Shown piece after piece: positions 37,166 through 47,377 of a stretch of 64,000 bases of DNA. Each line of letters begins with the position of its first letter. The stretch's first letter is position 1. The DNA lies in the NCBI GenBank assembly GCA_963693305.1, contig OY855905.1:16184237-16248236 (forward strand), written 5' to 3'. Source of the DNA: Meandrina meandrites. Taxonomy: Eukaryota > Cnidaria > Anthozoa > Scleractinia > Meandrinidae. A model generated the notes under the pieces. That model was not told the origin of the DNA. It worked only from the letters and a program-made list of their open reading frames with translations, and did no database searches. A program made the position numbers and the translations under genes.

Positions 37166-37367
37166 GCGCGTAGCAATCGTCCCAGTCATCGTCCCATCCG
37201 CCCAGGAGGGAGGGGTCAACTTATATAAGTGGCCTTGGAGATTGCGCGGACATTGCGCGTAGCCATCATGACGTCACGAGTAGCCAAACCCGGGAAGTTT
37301 GAATGTTATGTAAACATTGATCGCGGCGAAAAAGTTTATTCGGATGATTGACCGAGAAGTTTAAAAT
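37166..37367. promoter_or_regulatory. Candidate divergent promoter
   Basis: Between the minus-strand acidic exon and the plus-strand start codon at 37368 lie a palindromic ACTTATATAAGT (37211-37222, usable as a TATA box on either strand) and a CRE-like TGACGTCA (37269-37276). About 140 bp of this segment, including the CRE, is repeated in inverted orientation at about 42365-42460. Confidence 0.4.
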
Positions 37368-37388
37368 ATGAAGATGAAAAGACCCAAG
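37368..37388 (+). CDS. Coiled-coil gene, exon 1
   Basis: ATG at 37368 codes MKMKRPK, ended by donor GTATGT (phase 0). The next exon joins in frame. Confidence 0.45.
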
Positions 37389-37963
37389 GTATGTAGAAGT
37401 GTATTTATGTGCTGTGTAAAGATACCAAATTTTTTTCAGCAAAGAAAGGCTAAGGAACAAAAAGACGGAAAATGTAGCGATCGATCGATTCAAAACGCGA
37501 ATAAATAATGACAGGTTGTGTTTCTTTGACAAGTGATAACATTAGATCCCAACAACATGTAGCAGCGAGGGGCAAATATGACGTTGATATGGCTTTAAAC
37601 TTTTTGTTGGTGATGAAAATAAGTAACATAACCCTTCAAAAAAAATGATCAGTGAGTTTAAACGCATTTCCTTGGTGTCAAATTGCGCACAGCAGCCATG
37701 ATTGCGTGACACCCGCGAAGTGAGATGAAGTGAAAAAAACCTAATGCGATCGGAAATGCTCATTAACAAAGGAGTTTGGACTATCGAGTGATTTGTTGTA
37801 ACATATGTTAAAAATAGTCCATGAGATTTATTTGTTACCCCTATATATCTAACCAGATCGGGCGAAGATGATAAGATTCTCCCCGCGAGGCCTAATGGCT
37901 GACGCAAGCTTCCCGGCAAAGTTCATTAAAGTAATTGATCAATTACAATGGTCTAATTTATAG

Positions 37964-38023
37964 CAAAATGCACGAAATGTTCAGCGAATTTGGAAGAACA
38001 AGGGAGATCCGTTCACTAAACTG
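37964..38023 (+). CDS. Coiled-coil gene, exon 2
   Basis: 60 bp between acceptor TAATTTATAG and donor GTACGT, phase 0 at both ends. Reads QNARNVQRIWKNKGDPFTKL. No family recognised; basic and helical. Confidence 0.5.
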
Positions 38024-38480
38024 GTACGTAATTTTGACCGCTTTTAAGTTGAAATGTTCATGTTGTTTATGCGAAAGCAAGGATCTCACGGCTCTTGTTG
38101 TTAACAGTTTTTGAACTTACAAATCATCAAATTTATTTCTAATTCAAGTCGTAGCCCTTGAAACGAATAGCTTTAGGAACCTGCAGATTTTTGGATTTAT
38201 TTAACACGAGCAAAAATCACATACGCTCTCCGTTTCGGCTAGATTTCACCATAAAAACACCAGTCAGAGTAAAACCTGTTTCCTCGGGCGTCCGCATGTC
38301 CCTTGCCTCCAACAAGAAGATATATTTTTGCTGCAGTATAAAGCAATTTCATCCCAAAATAGCTATTTTCTTATTTAAAAGACTCGTGACAACGGCATTG
38401 GAATAAGAAAAGCTGTCGACATGTCAACAGACATATCTTGTCATCAAGAGACATTCAATTCTCTATATTTCTTGATACAG

Positions 38481-38591
38481 GCAAACATGCAAGTGGATTT
38501 GTGGGAGAAGAAAAAATCCATCAAACGAAAGTTGGATTCTTTAGTGAAAGATTTGAGACATGCACACATTCCGAATGTCAATGATGTCCAG
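38481..38591 (+). CDS. Coiled-coil gene, exon 3
   Basis: 111 bp after acceptor TTCTTGATACAG, before a weak donor (GTTGGA), phase 0 at both ends. Reads ANMQVDLWEKKKSIKRKLDS then LVKDLRHAHIPNVNDVQ, a predicted amphipathic helix. The three exons join in one frame, which supports a real transcript on the strand opposite the transposase. Confidence 0.55.
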
Positions 38592-38732
38592 GTTGGAAGT
38601 TAAAAGAAAACAGTTGTACCATGCTAGTTATTTTAACGAGACAGTAATTTGGTGATGTGAACTCTGGGGCTGACCTTACAACACAGTATTTATTTAAGGT
38701 TTTGGTCTACACCAATGGGCATTTGCTTGCAG

Positions 38733-38767
38733 AATCGTAATCAACAACAACAGCTTGACAAACCTGA
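38733..38767 (+). CDS. Coiled-coil gene, exon 4 (broken)
   Basis: Starts after acceptor ATTTGCTTGCAG, reads NRNQQQQLDKPE and runs into a G run at 38767-38783 that begins a repeat insertion. The donor is missing. Confidence 0.4.
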
Positions 38768-39105
38768 GGGGGGGGGGGGGGGGCACTCCCATATAAGGGC
38801 TTAATGGGGATGTGCAGCCCAACAGGGTATGGTTTTCAGGATTTTTTGTCTTGAACCGGGTATCTATTTCACCCCTTTTTGGCTTAAACAGGGTATCTTT
38901 ACACGGGCCAATGTCTTAAACAGAATAAGCATATGTTTGTTTATACAAATTTTGCCACAAGCTGAATTTTTGCAAGTCCTTCCTTGAAGTGTTGACTTCT
39001 GTTGACTTTGGTATTCACACCAAGCTTAACTCATATTTGATTATGCTAACAACAATTGTCTTGACGGGGTATCAGAAATCAGATATTCTTGTCTTAAACA
39101 GGTTC
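38768..39105. mobile_element. G-run MITE-like insertion
   Basis: Begins with about 16 G and CACTCCCATATAAGGGCTTA, then repeats of AACAGGGTAT / ACCGGGTATC, ending with CTTGACGGGGTATCAGAAAT and TCTTAAACAGG. It lies between the exons of the coiled-coil gene; exact ends not found. Confidence 0.45.
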
Positions 39106-39117
39106 AGGATTTGGGCA

Positions 39118-39403
39118 GTTCAGCTTACGCCAGAAATATACGAAGGGTGTAAGAAGGCACTCTTCACTATCACACAACAAGAGCAGGAAGAATTAATCCT
39201 TGCAAAAGAAGCAGAAAAGGCCGAAAACGACCCTATGTATGCGGGAGACGGAAGCTCGTATTGGAAAAAATGTAATTAAGGCAAAGTACCTGACGGCAAA
39301 AATAAATCGTCTTGACAAGCAGCTTGGAAATACCCTTAAAGAAATTAGTAAGGACAATGTCAAGATGTCATCCCTCCGAGAGGCTACATCCCGAAAACAA
39401 TAG
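39118..39403 (+). pseudogene. Coiled-coil gene, last exon with a frameshift
   Basis: After acceptor ATTTGGGCAG the frame reads LTPEIYEGCKKALFTITQQE, EQEELILAKEAEKAEN and SSYWKK, then shifts frame within a run of A near 39268 and continues NVIKAKYLTAKINRLDKQLG, ending ..SSLREATSRKQ and a TAG. The two halves read as one heptad-like helical protein broken by a small A-run indel. The C-terminal style recalls helical tails I associate with KDZ-type proteins, but I cannot assign it. Confidence 0.5.
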
Positions 39404-42400
39404 ACATTTCCGGATATCATGGGATCATCTCACTTCACTTTCAGCTACAATTATTATGGAAAAAGCAAAATAAAAGACTTACAAAGTGTTATAAGACATC
39501 CATTTTTATTCAATACCCGTCTTTTGCTATATTATGTATTAAAAATATTATTAAGTTGTTTTTAAAAAAATAAATAAATAAAAATAAAAATGAGTCTTCC
39601 AAGTTTATATTCTAGACCTTAAGTATTGCTCCTTACATTGTAATTCAAATTTTCATATCACTGATCTTCTTGTAACTCAAAAGTTTCTATCACTAACGAT
39701 CCCTTAGCAACTCCGAAATATTATCCAAATATCAACCACTGACAATCTTCTCGTAACTGTCTATTGCACAGAATCCCATGTAATTCTTAGCTGATGCCTG
39801 CTTGTAACACGCCACATTTAATTGAAAGTTTGATGTAAAATATTATGCGCTTATAGTAGCTCATGGTATTGGAGCTGAACATATTAGAAAATGTTAAATA
39901 AATTTAATGTATAATTTACTAGACAATAACTGACTAAGTAATCACTAATTTTTTTCAAAACAATCAAGATATGGTAAAGATCAAACAACATATAAATTAT
40001 AGTTATGCTTTAATTTCCAGACTGTCCAACCGATAAACTGTCCTTTTTGGGTCCGGAATGTCCTTTTCGAGCCCATAGAATTGTTTTTCTTAAGTCTCCC
40101 CTATCTGCCAGCTGCTAACAGCCATCAGTTTGTCTTGTTCCCTTCTGGTTTGTAGAACCACAATTTATAGTTAACATTATTATCATGGTCCTTGGTTCCC
40201 CTGAAAGTAAACAAAAATTTTAAAACACCAAACAACACTTACTGTAAATTAACATTAAATCGACATAAAATCAAAAAACATCTTAACATAAAACATTTCT
40301 CCTCCAAATATAAGCTGCACCATAATGAGGGACAGGAAGCAGCACAATACACAAACTTATTACTAAATTTGACATCACCCCTGTACAATTTAATGGTTTA
40401 AATAATCCCAATAAAAAATACTCACTGAGTGGTTTCCGACAAAAAAATGCCCGCTGCCATGCCTTCAAAACACAAGTACATAACAAAACTATCCCCCTGC
40501 CTCCCCCCAAATATTATCTAGCCAGACAGGTATTTCAGAAAATATTAGAAATACCATCGCACTTTGTCCTTGAGAGGAATCTTGTCTCATTTTCCAAAAC
40601 AAATGGAGTATTAACAAAATTAATAATTCAAATAGGCACAATAGGCTCCAGTGATGTGAGCTTTCATGAGCCTTAGCCGAATGTTTGTATATGACTGAGA
40701 TCAAGAGAGCAAAACATTAAAAGAAAAACTTGAAATTAAAAAATATTCCAATATTAGAGTGCTTAAGTACTCTAATATTATTTACAGTAATAATAAGCGT
40801 ATTAAAACCTAGGCCTTTAACACCTCATTTTAATATGAAGGGATGTAATAAACGTGTCTTAGCTTGCTGAGCGCGAGGAAATAAACGAAGAGCCCTTTCA
40901 TTGTTTCTAGTGTGGATCATTGGAGAGCCAAGAAATATGCTACTCAGTGCAATATGCCCATACAATTTTAGAGTTGTACATTGCTTTAAAATGATATAAA
41001 TCACTTTTGTGATGAAATATTACACTTTTCAATCTTAAATTTTGTGGACAGTATCTCTTAAATTCTTGTTGGAAAAACTTTCCGTTATTTTGTTGTCTTC
41101 CTATGGGCAGTAAATTAACTATCTAAATGCTTGAACACACCTCGGGCCATGAGCAGCACATGGAATCATGGGGCATGTGCATGTAAAAGCACTGCTGACT
41201 ACAGGTAAATTATGCTCTTTGTTATTAACTCTATTGCATTTAACTGAATATAGAAATCTTGACAAAATGCTTCTGGTGCACTTCAATGGTATGAAATTAA
41301 TAAAGGTGTGAAAGCCAATTAAAATGACTTTGACTCTCTTGTTTGTGTGGTGGTTGCAATTAAGACATAAAGAAATTAATTAATTAAAAATCAAATAATT
41401 TTAAGAAATATACAGAGAATTGTGTTGCAAGGAAATATGAGACAAACCATGATGCAGCCAGCTATTAATAAAAAAATAATTCTGAGTAAATATATATTAA
41501 AACACAACAGCTCAAAACAGAAACCTCATTTGGCATGATGTTGTTTTGAATGATTTGTTTTGTGTGGAATAAAATAAATACACCATTCTAAGTTCTCTTA
41601 TCTTTTTGCTGCAGTGGTATGTCATGTTATAAAAGTTATTTTAAAAACCGGGTGTCGCTAGTAATGATTATACGGCTGGACAGAGATATCAGTTCTAAAT
41701 AACAGAACAATTCAGAATAGATCATGCATCAACATGTACCATGGAAGAAAGCAATCCCAATATTTATCATGCATCTGCTTCACTATGGCAGTGTATTTTG
41801 AAGTTTTCCGCTTTCGACCACGCTTTCGTCTTCACAGTTTATAAAAAGACTACTTGACTGCTTGGCCACAGTTCGACTTGTTGGAAAACTGATTAACTCG
41901 GGCAATCCATGATATAAACCAGACATTGTGATACCCAAAGCTTAATTTATAACACACAATGTAGGTGAGTAAAATTGACTGATCATTTTTTTGGTCACTT
42001 GCTCTGTATTAACTTCAATGGCATATCCTTCCTATAGAAATACCCCGTTATTGAGCCGAGTTTCAAGTTTTCATGCTGAATCGATTTCGAGAAAAAGCGA
42101 TTTTTCTGTGCGAACAACCAAAATTTACCAACACATTTTCCCACTCGAAGAAAATGACCAAATCTCTTGAGACTTTCCTCTATGAAGTTATTTTCAACTA
42201 CAGTTATAAGTTACTCACCTCTTCAGAAAGAGAAATCGTAGTCAATCTTCACTGTCCAAAAACAAAGCACTTGGAACGTAAATAAGTGGAGAAAATCAGC
42301 TTGAAATATCGTTGTGTTGCGAACGCAAGGCCGCCATTTTCGAAATCACTCCAAAGCTGCGCGCTTCTTTCTTCGTGACGTCACGATGGCTACGCGCATA

Positions 42401-42545
42401 CAGACAGTGGATTTGACGAGTTGACCCCTCCCTCCTGCATCCGCCCATAGCAAAACCGAGCAGGAGGTGACAGCTGACCAGAATATCGCAGTAGCGTGGG
42501 TGGGAACAATAGCTTTATTTGCACCATTCGCACCATTCCCCTTTT
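39404..42545. other. Right inner region of the giant element
   Basis: AT-rich. On the minus strand two short candidate exons have good splice signals: 41198-41141 (reads SSAFTCTCPMIPCAAHGPR, Cys-rich, acceptor TACCTGTAG, donor GTGTGT) and 40462-40426 (acceptor TTTTGAAG, donor GTGAGT). A minus-strand donor GAAGAG|GTGAGT near 42221 follows a segment with a CRE-like TGACGTCA at about 42377 and could end a 5' untranslated exon. They may be upstream exons of the KDZ-type gene. Nothing else is recognised. Confidence 0.3.
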
Positions 42546-42589
42546 AACACCATGGTGTCTCCTTAAAAATAAGTTGCTTTTATACCTCC

Positions 42590-43672
42590 GATTTCTGCCA
42601 AATGCATCACTGACATTACTCTGTAATGTTCACAGGCATGCATTTGCTTAATGCAGTGTTCACTTATCTACCTTTCCGGATGAATTGTACTGAAGAGGTT
42701 TGGCACTCGACGGAAGAAATCACAAAGTTACGGATGTGTTTTGACATGGCGGCGAACTGTTGTTTATCAAGTATGCGGATTAATGTATCATCATTTGTGG
42801 TCTGAAACGCAGGAAAATGGATTTTGATGTGGGAAACTGTTAGATTTGGCCTTTCTGCTAGTGTCTGTGCTTAATTTGGTCAAGAAATTGGAGGGAGCGA
42901 AGGCGAGTCTCAGACAACAAATCGTCTTAAAGAAATTGCCAAAACTTGCAAGGTAGGCTTTTGTATTAATTTAAATTTCACCAAATTCGCCAACCAAAAC
43001 GTTATTAATCACATTTACGTAACAGACAAGGTGATATAAAATTATTTCCAAGCTGAATTCATCTCTCTTAAGCCTTTTTAGGCCAAATAGCGAGGCCCTC
43101 AAAATGGCCAATCTTGCAATTTGTTGCAATTTGCCTTGTATGTCTTGAATGCCTATGGACAAAATATAACGTTCCCCCAAAAAATTTTATGATATTTTGA
43201 AACTACATTATCCATATTAGCTCTGCTGCTAATTTGGTTTCAAGAAAGTGAGTACTTTGGGAAAAATAGCGAAATTGGTTTTGCTTGATTTTGCCGCTTG
43301 TCGAAATGGCCGACAGGCTTTATTACACAGCGTCAATTTTTTCCTTGTTCATAAACCTCAAAATACTTTTACAATAATTTTTATAAACTAGAAGAATGAC
43401 TCTACTTTCTGCTGGAATTTCATTTGATTTGGTTTACATTTACCCGAGAACTAGCCTCGTATATTTTTACTTTTTGAGAGTGAAATTTTAGCTCAAAACA
43501 TGAACCTGAGGCTTGCGTGACCAAGTGCGGTTACCATGGAAACAATACATCTGCCAATCAAAATATGGTCGTTTTTGTTCATCCCCCCAGGTAGCCTACC
43601 TCCACACAAAAAATGAAGGGGGGTTAAAAATTTTCATTTCCAAGTTTGCTTCACTTTCTCAGAGAACGGTTC
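42590..43672 (-). repeat. Right terminal inverted repeat of the giant element
   Basis: 1083 bp, reverse complement of 18851-19933 with few differences. The inner flank continues with weaker similarity and includes ACACCATGGTGT at 42547-42558, matching 23441 on the other arm. Confidence 0.9.
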
Positions 43673-43676
43673 TTAA

Positions 43677-43820
43677 ACGTTCATCACTTGTAGGTGATAT
43701 CGATAAAGGTGGACTAAAAGCGCCTCATGTAGAATCGATTATTAAAAGCCAAAGGATCATGTGTTGCAAGAAATTTGCCGATGATCAACAAAGTAATTGG
43801 AAGATTATTCTTTCCCACTA
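43677..43820 (+). pseudogene. L1-type ORF2, continuation after the giant element
   Basis: Reads RSSLVGDIDKGGLKAPHVES then IIKSQRIMCCKKFADDQQSN and WKIILSH before a TAG. The frame is exactly that of FQFIWKGKDKV at 18846 when one TTAA is retained. L1-type similarity ends at about 43820; the 3' remainder of ORF2 is not in the window, so the L1 copy is truncated here or cut by the neighbouring element. Confidence 0.8.
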
Positions 43821-45124
43821 GGGATAGTTAACACTACATCTGCCTCCGCTGTTATCCTTTTTTTTTTCTCAGCACATCCGTTACTACAGTCAATTATTTC
43901 GCTTGATATTTTGGCTATTCTATTTTCTTAATTGATTGAAAATCAGTTTCCTGTTTGAAACAGTCTTGCGATAAATCAGAAGAAAAGACTAGTTTTTCTC
44001 TTGTTTTGCTCAAAGTATCACTTGTTTCTGGCCTTCTCTTTTTCAAGATCATGGGACGAGGACGTGCCATTTAAAACAAACTTTCAGTATGAATTGTTGT
44101 ACAGGCCATTATTTTAATTTTTTTACTTTACGAATGTTACTTTGATTTAATTGTTCACTTACCAATTGGAAGCTTGTTATTCTGTGGTACATTAGCAACT
44201 GTATTTAGAGTTCAGTGTTCCTTAATCTTAATTTCACTTCACCTTCTTCCAAAAGAAATTGTTAGCACACTGACTGGTATATATCAATTACAAAACAAAG
44301 GAAATGATGTTTTTAAACAAACTGCGCATTCTGATTACTTTTTCAATTTTTTGCATATAATGCGTTTTCGAACTCGCAAGCACAAAAGACAGAACTTGAT
44401 CTTTAAGAGCAACTGGAGGTCAGTACTAAACAGAATTTCCAATTTCAGAACAAAATACAAATTCCATGTTTGTACTGACAGGAGCAAGCAAACAGAAAGA
44501 AAGGAGTCTGACAAAACTGACAATTTGATGCCAGTATCAACAAGAACAGATTTAATTCAATTTTATCTTGTTTTCAGCCTTTGTGTAATATCATTACCAG
44601 GCTTACTTACAATAATTTATTTAATAGTCCCAAAATTACAAACATTCTATAAATTTCTATACAATCTTTCAGAAGATTGGCTGGAAAAGATGGTATTGTC
44701 TCATTCAAATCGCTTTTGAAAGCATCACTATTTGTACGTTCTATCTGTCATCTTTGGCAACATGGCTATAAATAGTTTTTGCACCACATTTTTAATAGAA
44801 AATTACTCTACATAAAGTGGTTCACACATAGTTTCAGATCATTTCATGAAACAAAAAATCTTGAATTTTTGTGGCTTTACAACTCTAAGGTTTTTGTACT
44901 TAATGCTTTTGTATGTAGGAGACTATGGTGTCTTAATATTAACATTTTCTTTAGCATACTTATTTCAGCTAACTGCCACACAATTTACAGTCAGCAACTT
45001 TTGGTCAGTTGACACAATATTAGGTGTTGTCTCAATATATGAATTCATACTTGTTGATTTATTCAACATCTTTTTATCTCTTCCTGGAAATTTATTATGT
45101 TTTATCCCTCAATTTAAGTCATGT
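43821..45124 (+). other. Upstream region of the composite transposon gene
   Basis: Two open stretches share the frame of the downstream ubiquitin-like domain: 44174-44719 and 44846-45124, separated by stops at 44717 and near 44810. Both contain hydrophobic runs (LIQFYLVFSLCVISLPGLLT; FLYLMLLYVGDYGVLILTFS) that could be membrane segments or simply AT-rich non-coding DNA. No homology is recognised. I could not find a terminal inverted repeat, so the 5' end of the composite element is unknown; it lies after 43820. Confidence 0.35.
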
Positions 45125-45742
45125 ATGATTCAGGTTTTTGTGAAAGACTGGTATGGAAAATCACACATCTTCCACCTTAATCAAACTGCCACAATATCAG
45201 CTTTACGAAAACAAATTTCTGTGAAATTCAAAATCCCTCAAAATGTCTATTGGTTAAGTGGTCCAGAAAGAAATCTTACAAAAAATAATGAAAAACTTGT
45301 CAATCTCACCACATTTCAAATGCGAGTAAGACTATTTGGTGGGAATGATGAGTGCTGTATCAAAGGGTGTCCAGAGATTGCATCAAACAGGAAAGTGAAT
45401 TGTTTGACTGGAGTTTATGAATTGAAACTATCACCCGATATGCTCAGCCAAGCAAATGACCTCAATGTTAACATTTGCCACCACCACTACAACCTGCAAC
45501 GAAAGCGTGGTCATAAACCAAAGCGGCTACATTCCAGTATACTGTATGCCACCCCAAGAATTGCTAAAACAGATGACAAGAGTGAGAATGATGATATGTT
45601 CTCTTTGCTTGGTGTCAAGACATGCACTTCATGTAAGAAACATATTGTTGTTACAAAAACAACACCATGTCCACAACACATTCTAACTTGTTTAGATGAG
45701 AAAAATGATGGCAAAGTTGAGGAAACCAATTGTAACTTGTAG
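44846..45742 (+). pseudogene. Ubiquitin-like domain plus C2CH zinc finger (N-terminal part of composite transposon protein)
   Basis: The frame is open from 44846, but Met at 45125 coincides with the start of a ubiquitin-like fold: MIQVFVKDWYGKSHIFHLNQ, then TATISALRKQISVKFKIP, and the end MRVRLFGG at 45322-45343. It is 73 residues against 76 in ubiquitin, with the same beta-strand start (MQIFVK), the same helix and the same Arg-Leu-x-Gly-Gly end, followed directly by more protein. Cys at 45356 and 45368, Cys at 45476 and His at 45485 give C-x3-C-x35-C-x2-H, the spacing of THAP zinc fingers, though the usual THAP Trp and Pro are not evident. A further Cys-x2-Cys/Cys-x2-His set follows (CTSCKKH, CPQHILTC). 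The frame meets TAG at 45740 and continues in the same frame beyond it, so the stop is probably a mutation. The start at 45125 is inferred. Confidence 0.75.
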
Positions 45743-47377
45743 GACTGCATTTCAAATAATGAAGAACTTTTAGCAAACTCAGATTTTGAGCACAACTACA
45801 TTTGCACTGAATGCAGTCCAACTTATCTAAAATTGCGCAAGTCAAGCAAGAAATTAAGTGATCAGGAAATTGGGTTAGGGGCATCAGGAAATGAAACTAA
45901 AGCCCAGCTCATCACATTTCCTTTTTCAGATTTTTTTGAAGGCTCTAATTATACCAACAGCAAAAAGAACATATCAATATTTAACAGTTTCGAAGCAGTT
46001 TCTGACATGTTTCTATCGCTATCTAAAACAGCATTTGCACCATGGGAAGTTTTCCTCCAGCATGCAAAAAGTGGTGTCATGCTGCATTTTTACCATTCCT
46101 ACCAAAGTTCAGGAGATCCTTTACCCATAAAAAAATTAACTATTTTTTGCCCCTTTCTATTTGGTGCACCCTACAAGTTTTCATTTTCAGTTTATGTCCT
46201 TGGGAAACAAATCGACAAAGGTTTTCTTCCATATTGCTGTTTTGAGAATGAACTTATGGCCCAAAAAACAGTTACAGATCTTCTGGACACCCTTTTCTCA
46301 TTACAGCCTTGTCTTGGCATTTATGATGAAAACTTCCTCAGAACTATTAAAATGAGACAGCAACAAGAAAACTTTGTCATCGATTCTACAACAAAGTATG
46401 AAATAGACTCTAAGTTTTTGCTTACCAATCATTATGGACAGGAGATAAAAGAGACTATCAGAAGTATTAATCCAGACCGACTATGTGCATGTTTCCTGTG
46501 TCAGCCACGTGCAGAAAGATGTCAAAACTGCACACTTTTGTTAAAAAATATAAAGTCTATATATAAAGAGACTCCATCTGATAAGTGCAGTTTTGACTCT
46601 CATGCTGCACTTTCCAAACTTAGTTTTGAACAACTAATTGAAAGATACCAAAATCTTAAAAAATCATGTAAGTACTGGAAATTAAGAACAAGACACTACA
46701 TGAAAGAAGCCAAAATTAAGCCACCCCAAAACTTCAAGACTAGTTCAACAAAGCTAGGTAATCTTGTAGACACAGCTGTCCAGGAAAATTTGCTTAAAGA
46801 AAACTCTGTTTTATATTTGCTGATGTTGGATGCTATTATAGGGTTGCAGAAACAAGAAAAGGAGTTTACCAAAAGTAACACTAAATTAACCAAAACAAAA
46901 CAGAAGCCAAAAGCAAAAGGTATGAGATTTCACCCTTTGGTTATAAAATGGTGTTGTTCATTGGCCAGCAAATGCCGTGAAAAAGACTATGAAAGCATTC
47001 GAAGCATACTTCCTGTGCCTCACTGGCAAACCATCAAACAGTACAGGCAGACTGACTCTTCTTCAGAACCAATAAATCACGCTAATTTGAAAAGAATGAC
47101 TCGAGAAATGGAAAGAAGGAATTGCAAAGGAATTGGTGGGATCCACTGGGATGAAATGATAATTCAGGAAGGTATTGTTGTTTGTAAAAGAACCGGAGAA
47201 CCTCTTGGTTTTTGAAAATCTGGATATTCCAAAGGAAATTACAAACAGTTTTGATTTGATAGATAATGAAGACAAAAGTATTATTTCTGATGAAGAGGAA
47301 ACATCAGATTCAGATTCAAGTGAAAATTCATGCAGCTCACAAAGTTAAAGTGAGTCTGATGACCAACCAAAAATTAA
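45743..47377 (+). pseudogene. P-element-type transposase, N-terminal half
   Basis: Continues the preceding frame with a Cys pair (YICTECSPTYLKLRKSSKK) and, from 45833, 460 codons. The last 130 codons show MRFHPLVIKWCCSLASKC, YESIRSILPVPHWQTIKQYR and GIHWDEMIIQEGIV, the arrangement found in P-element/THAP9 transposases before and at the first catalytic Asp (here codon 47150-47152). A T-run indel at 47208-47213 moves the frame: the original frame stops at 47215 while the +1 frame reads ENLDIPKEITNSFDL and an acidic-serine stretch, with a further TAA at 47346. The frame then reaches the TTAA (47374) where a foldback element is inserted; removing it keeps the frame into 50360. Confidence 0.8.

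Larger units (their letters stand above)
18851..43672. mobile_element. 24.8-kb TIR element with TTAA duplications, inserted in L1
   Basis: Left end GAACCGTTCTCTGAGAAAGT (18851) and inverted right end ACTTTCTCAGAGAACGGTTC (43672), each bordered by TTAA (18847-18850, 43673-43676). The arms match for 1083 bp on each side. The L1 reading frame is intact across the junction when one TTAA is kept (..GKDKV|K|RSSLVGDIDKGG), which proves the insertion boundaries. The interior holds nested elements, a tandem array, a KDZ-type transposase gene and a divergent coiled-coil gene. TTAA targets are known for piggyBac and Kolobok; whether KDZ elements with TTAA are known I cannot check. Autonomy is unlikely now because the transposase gene is incomplete. 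Confidence 0.85.

Noticed and set aside
37075..42460. CRE-like TGACGTCA sites as promoters throughout the window
   Set aside because: The palindrome is common across the window outside any gene; only the one between the divergent genes has supporting context.
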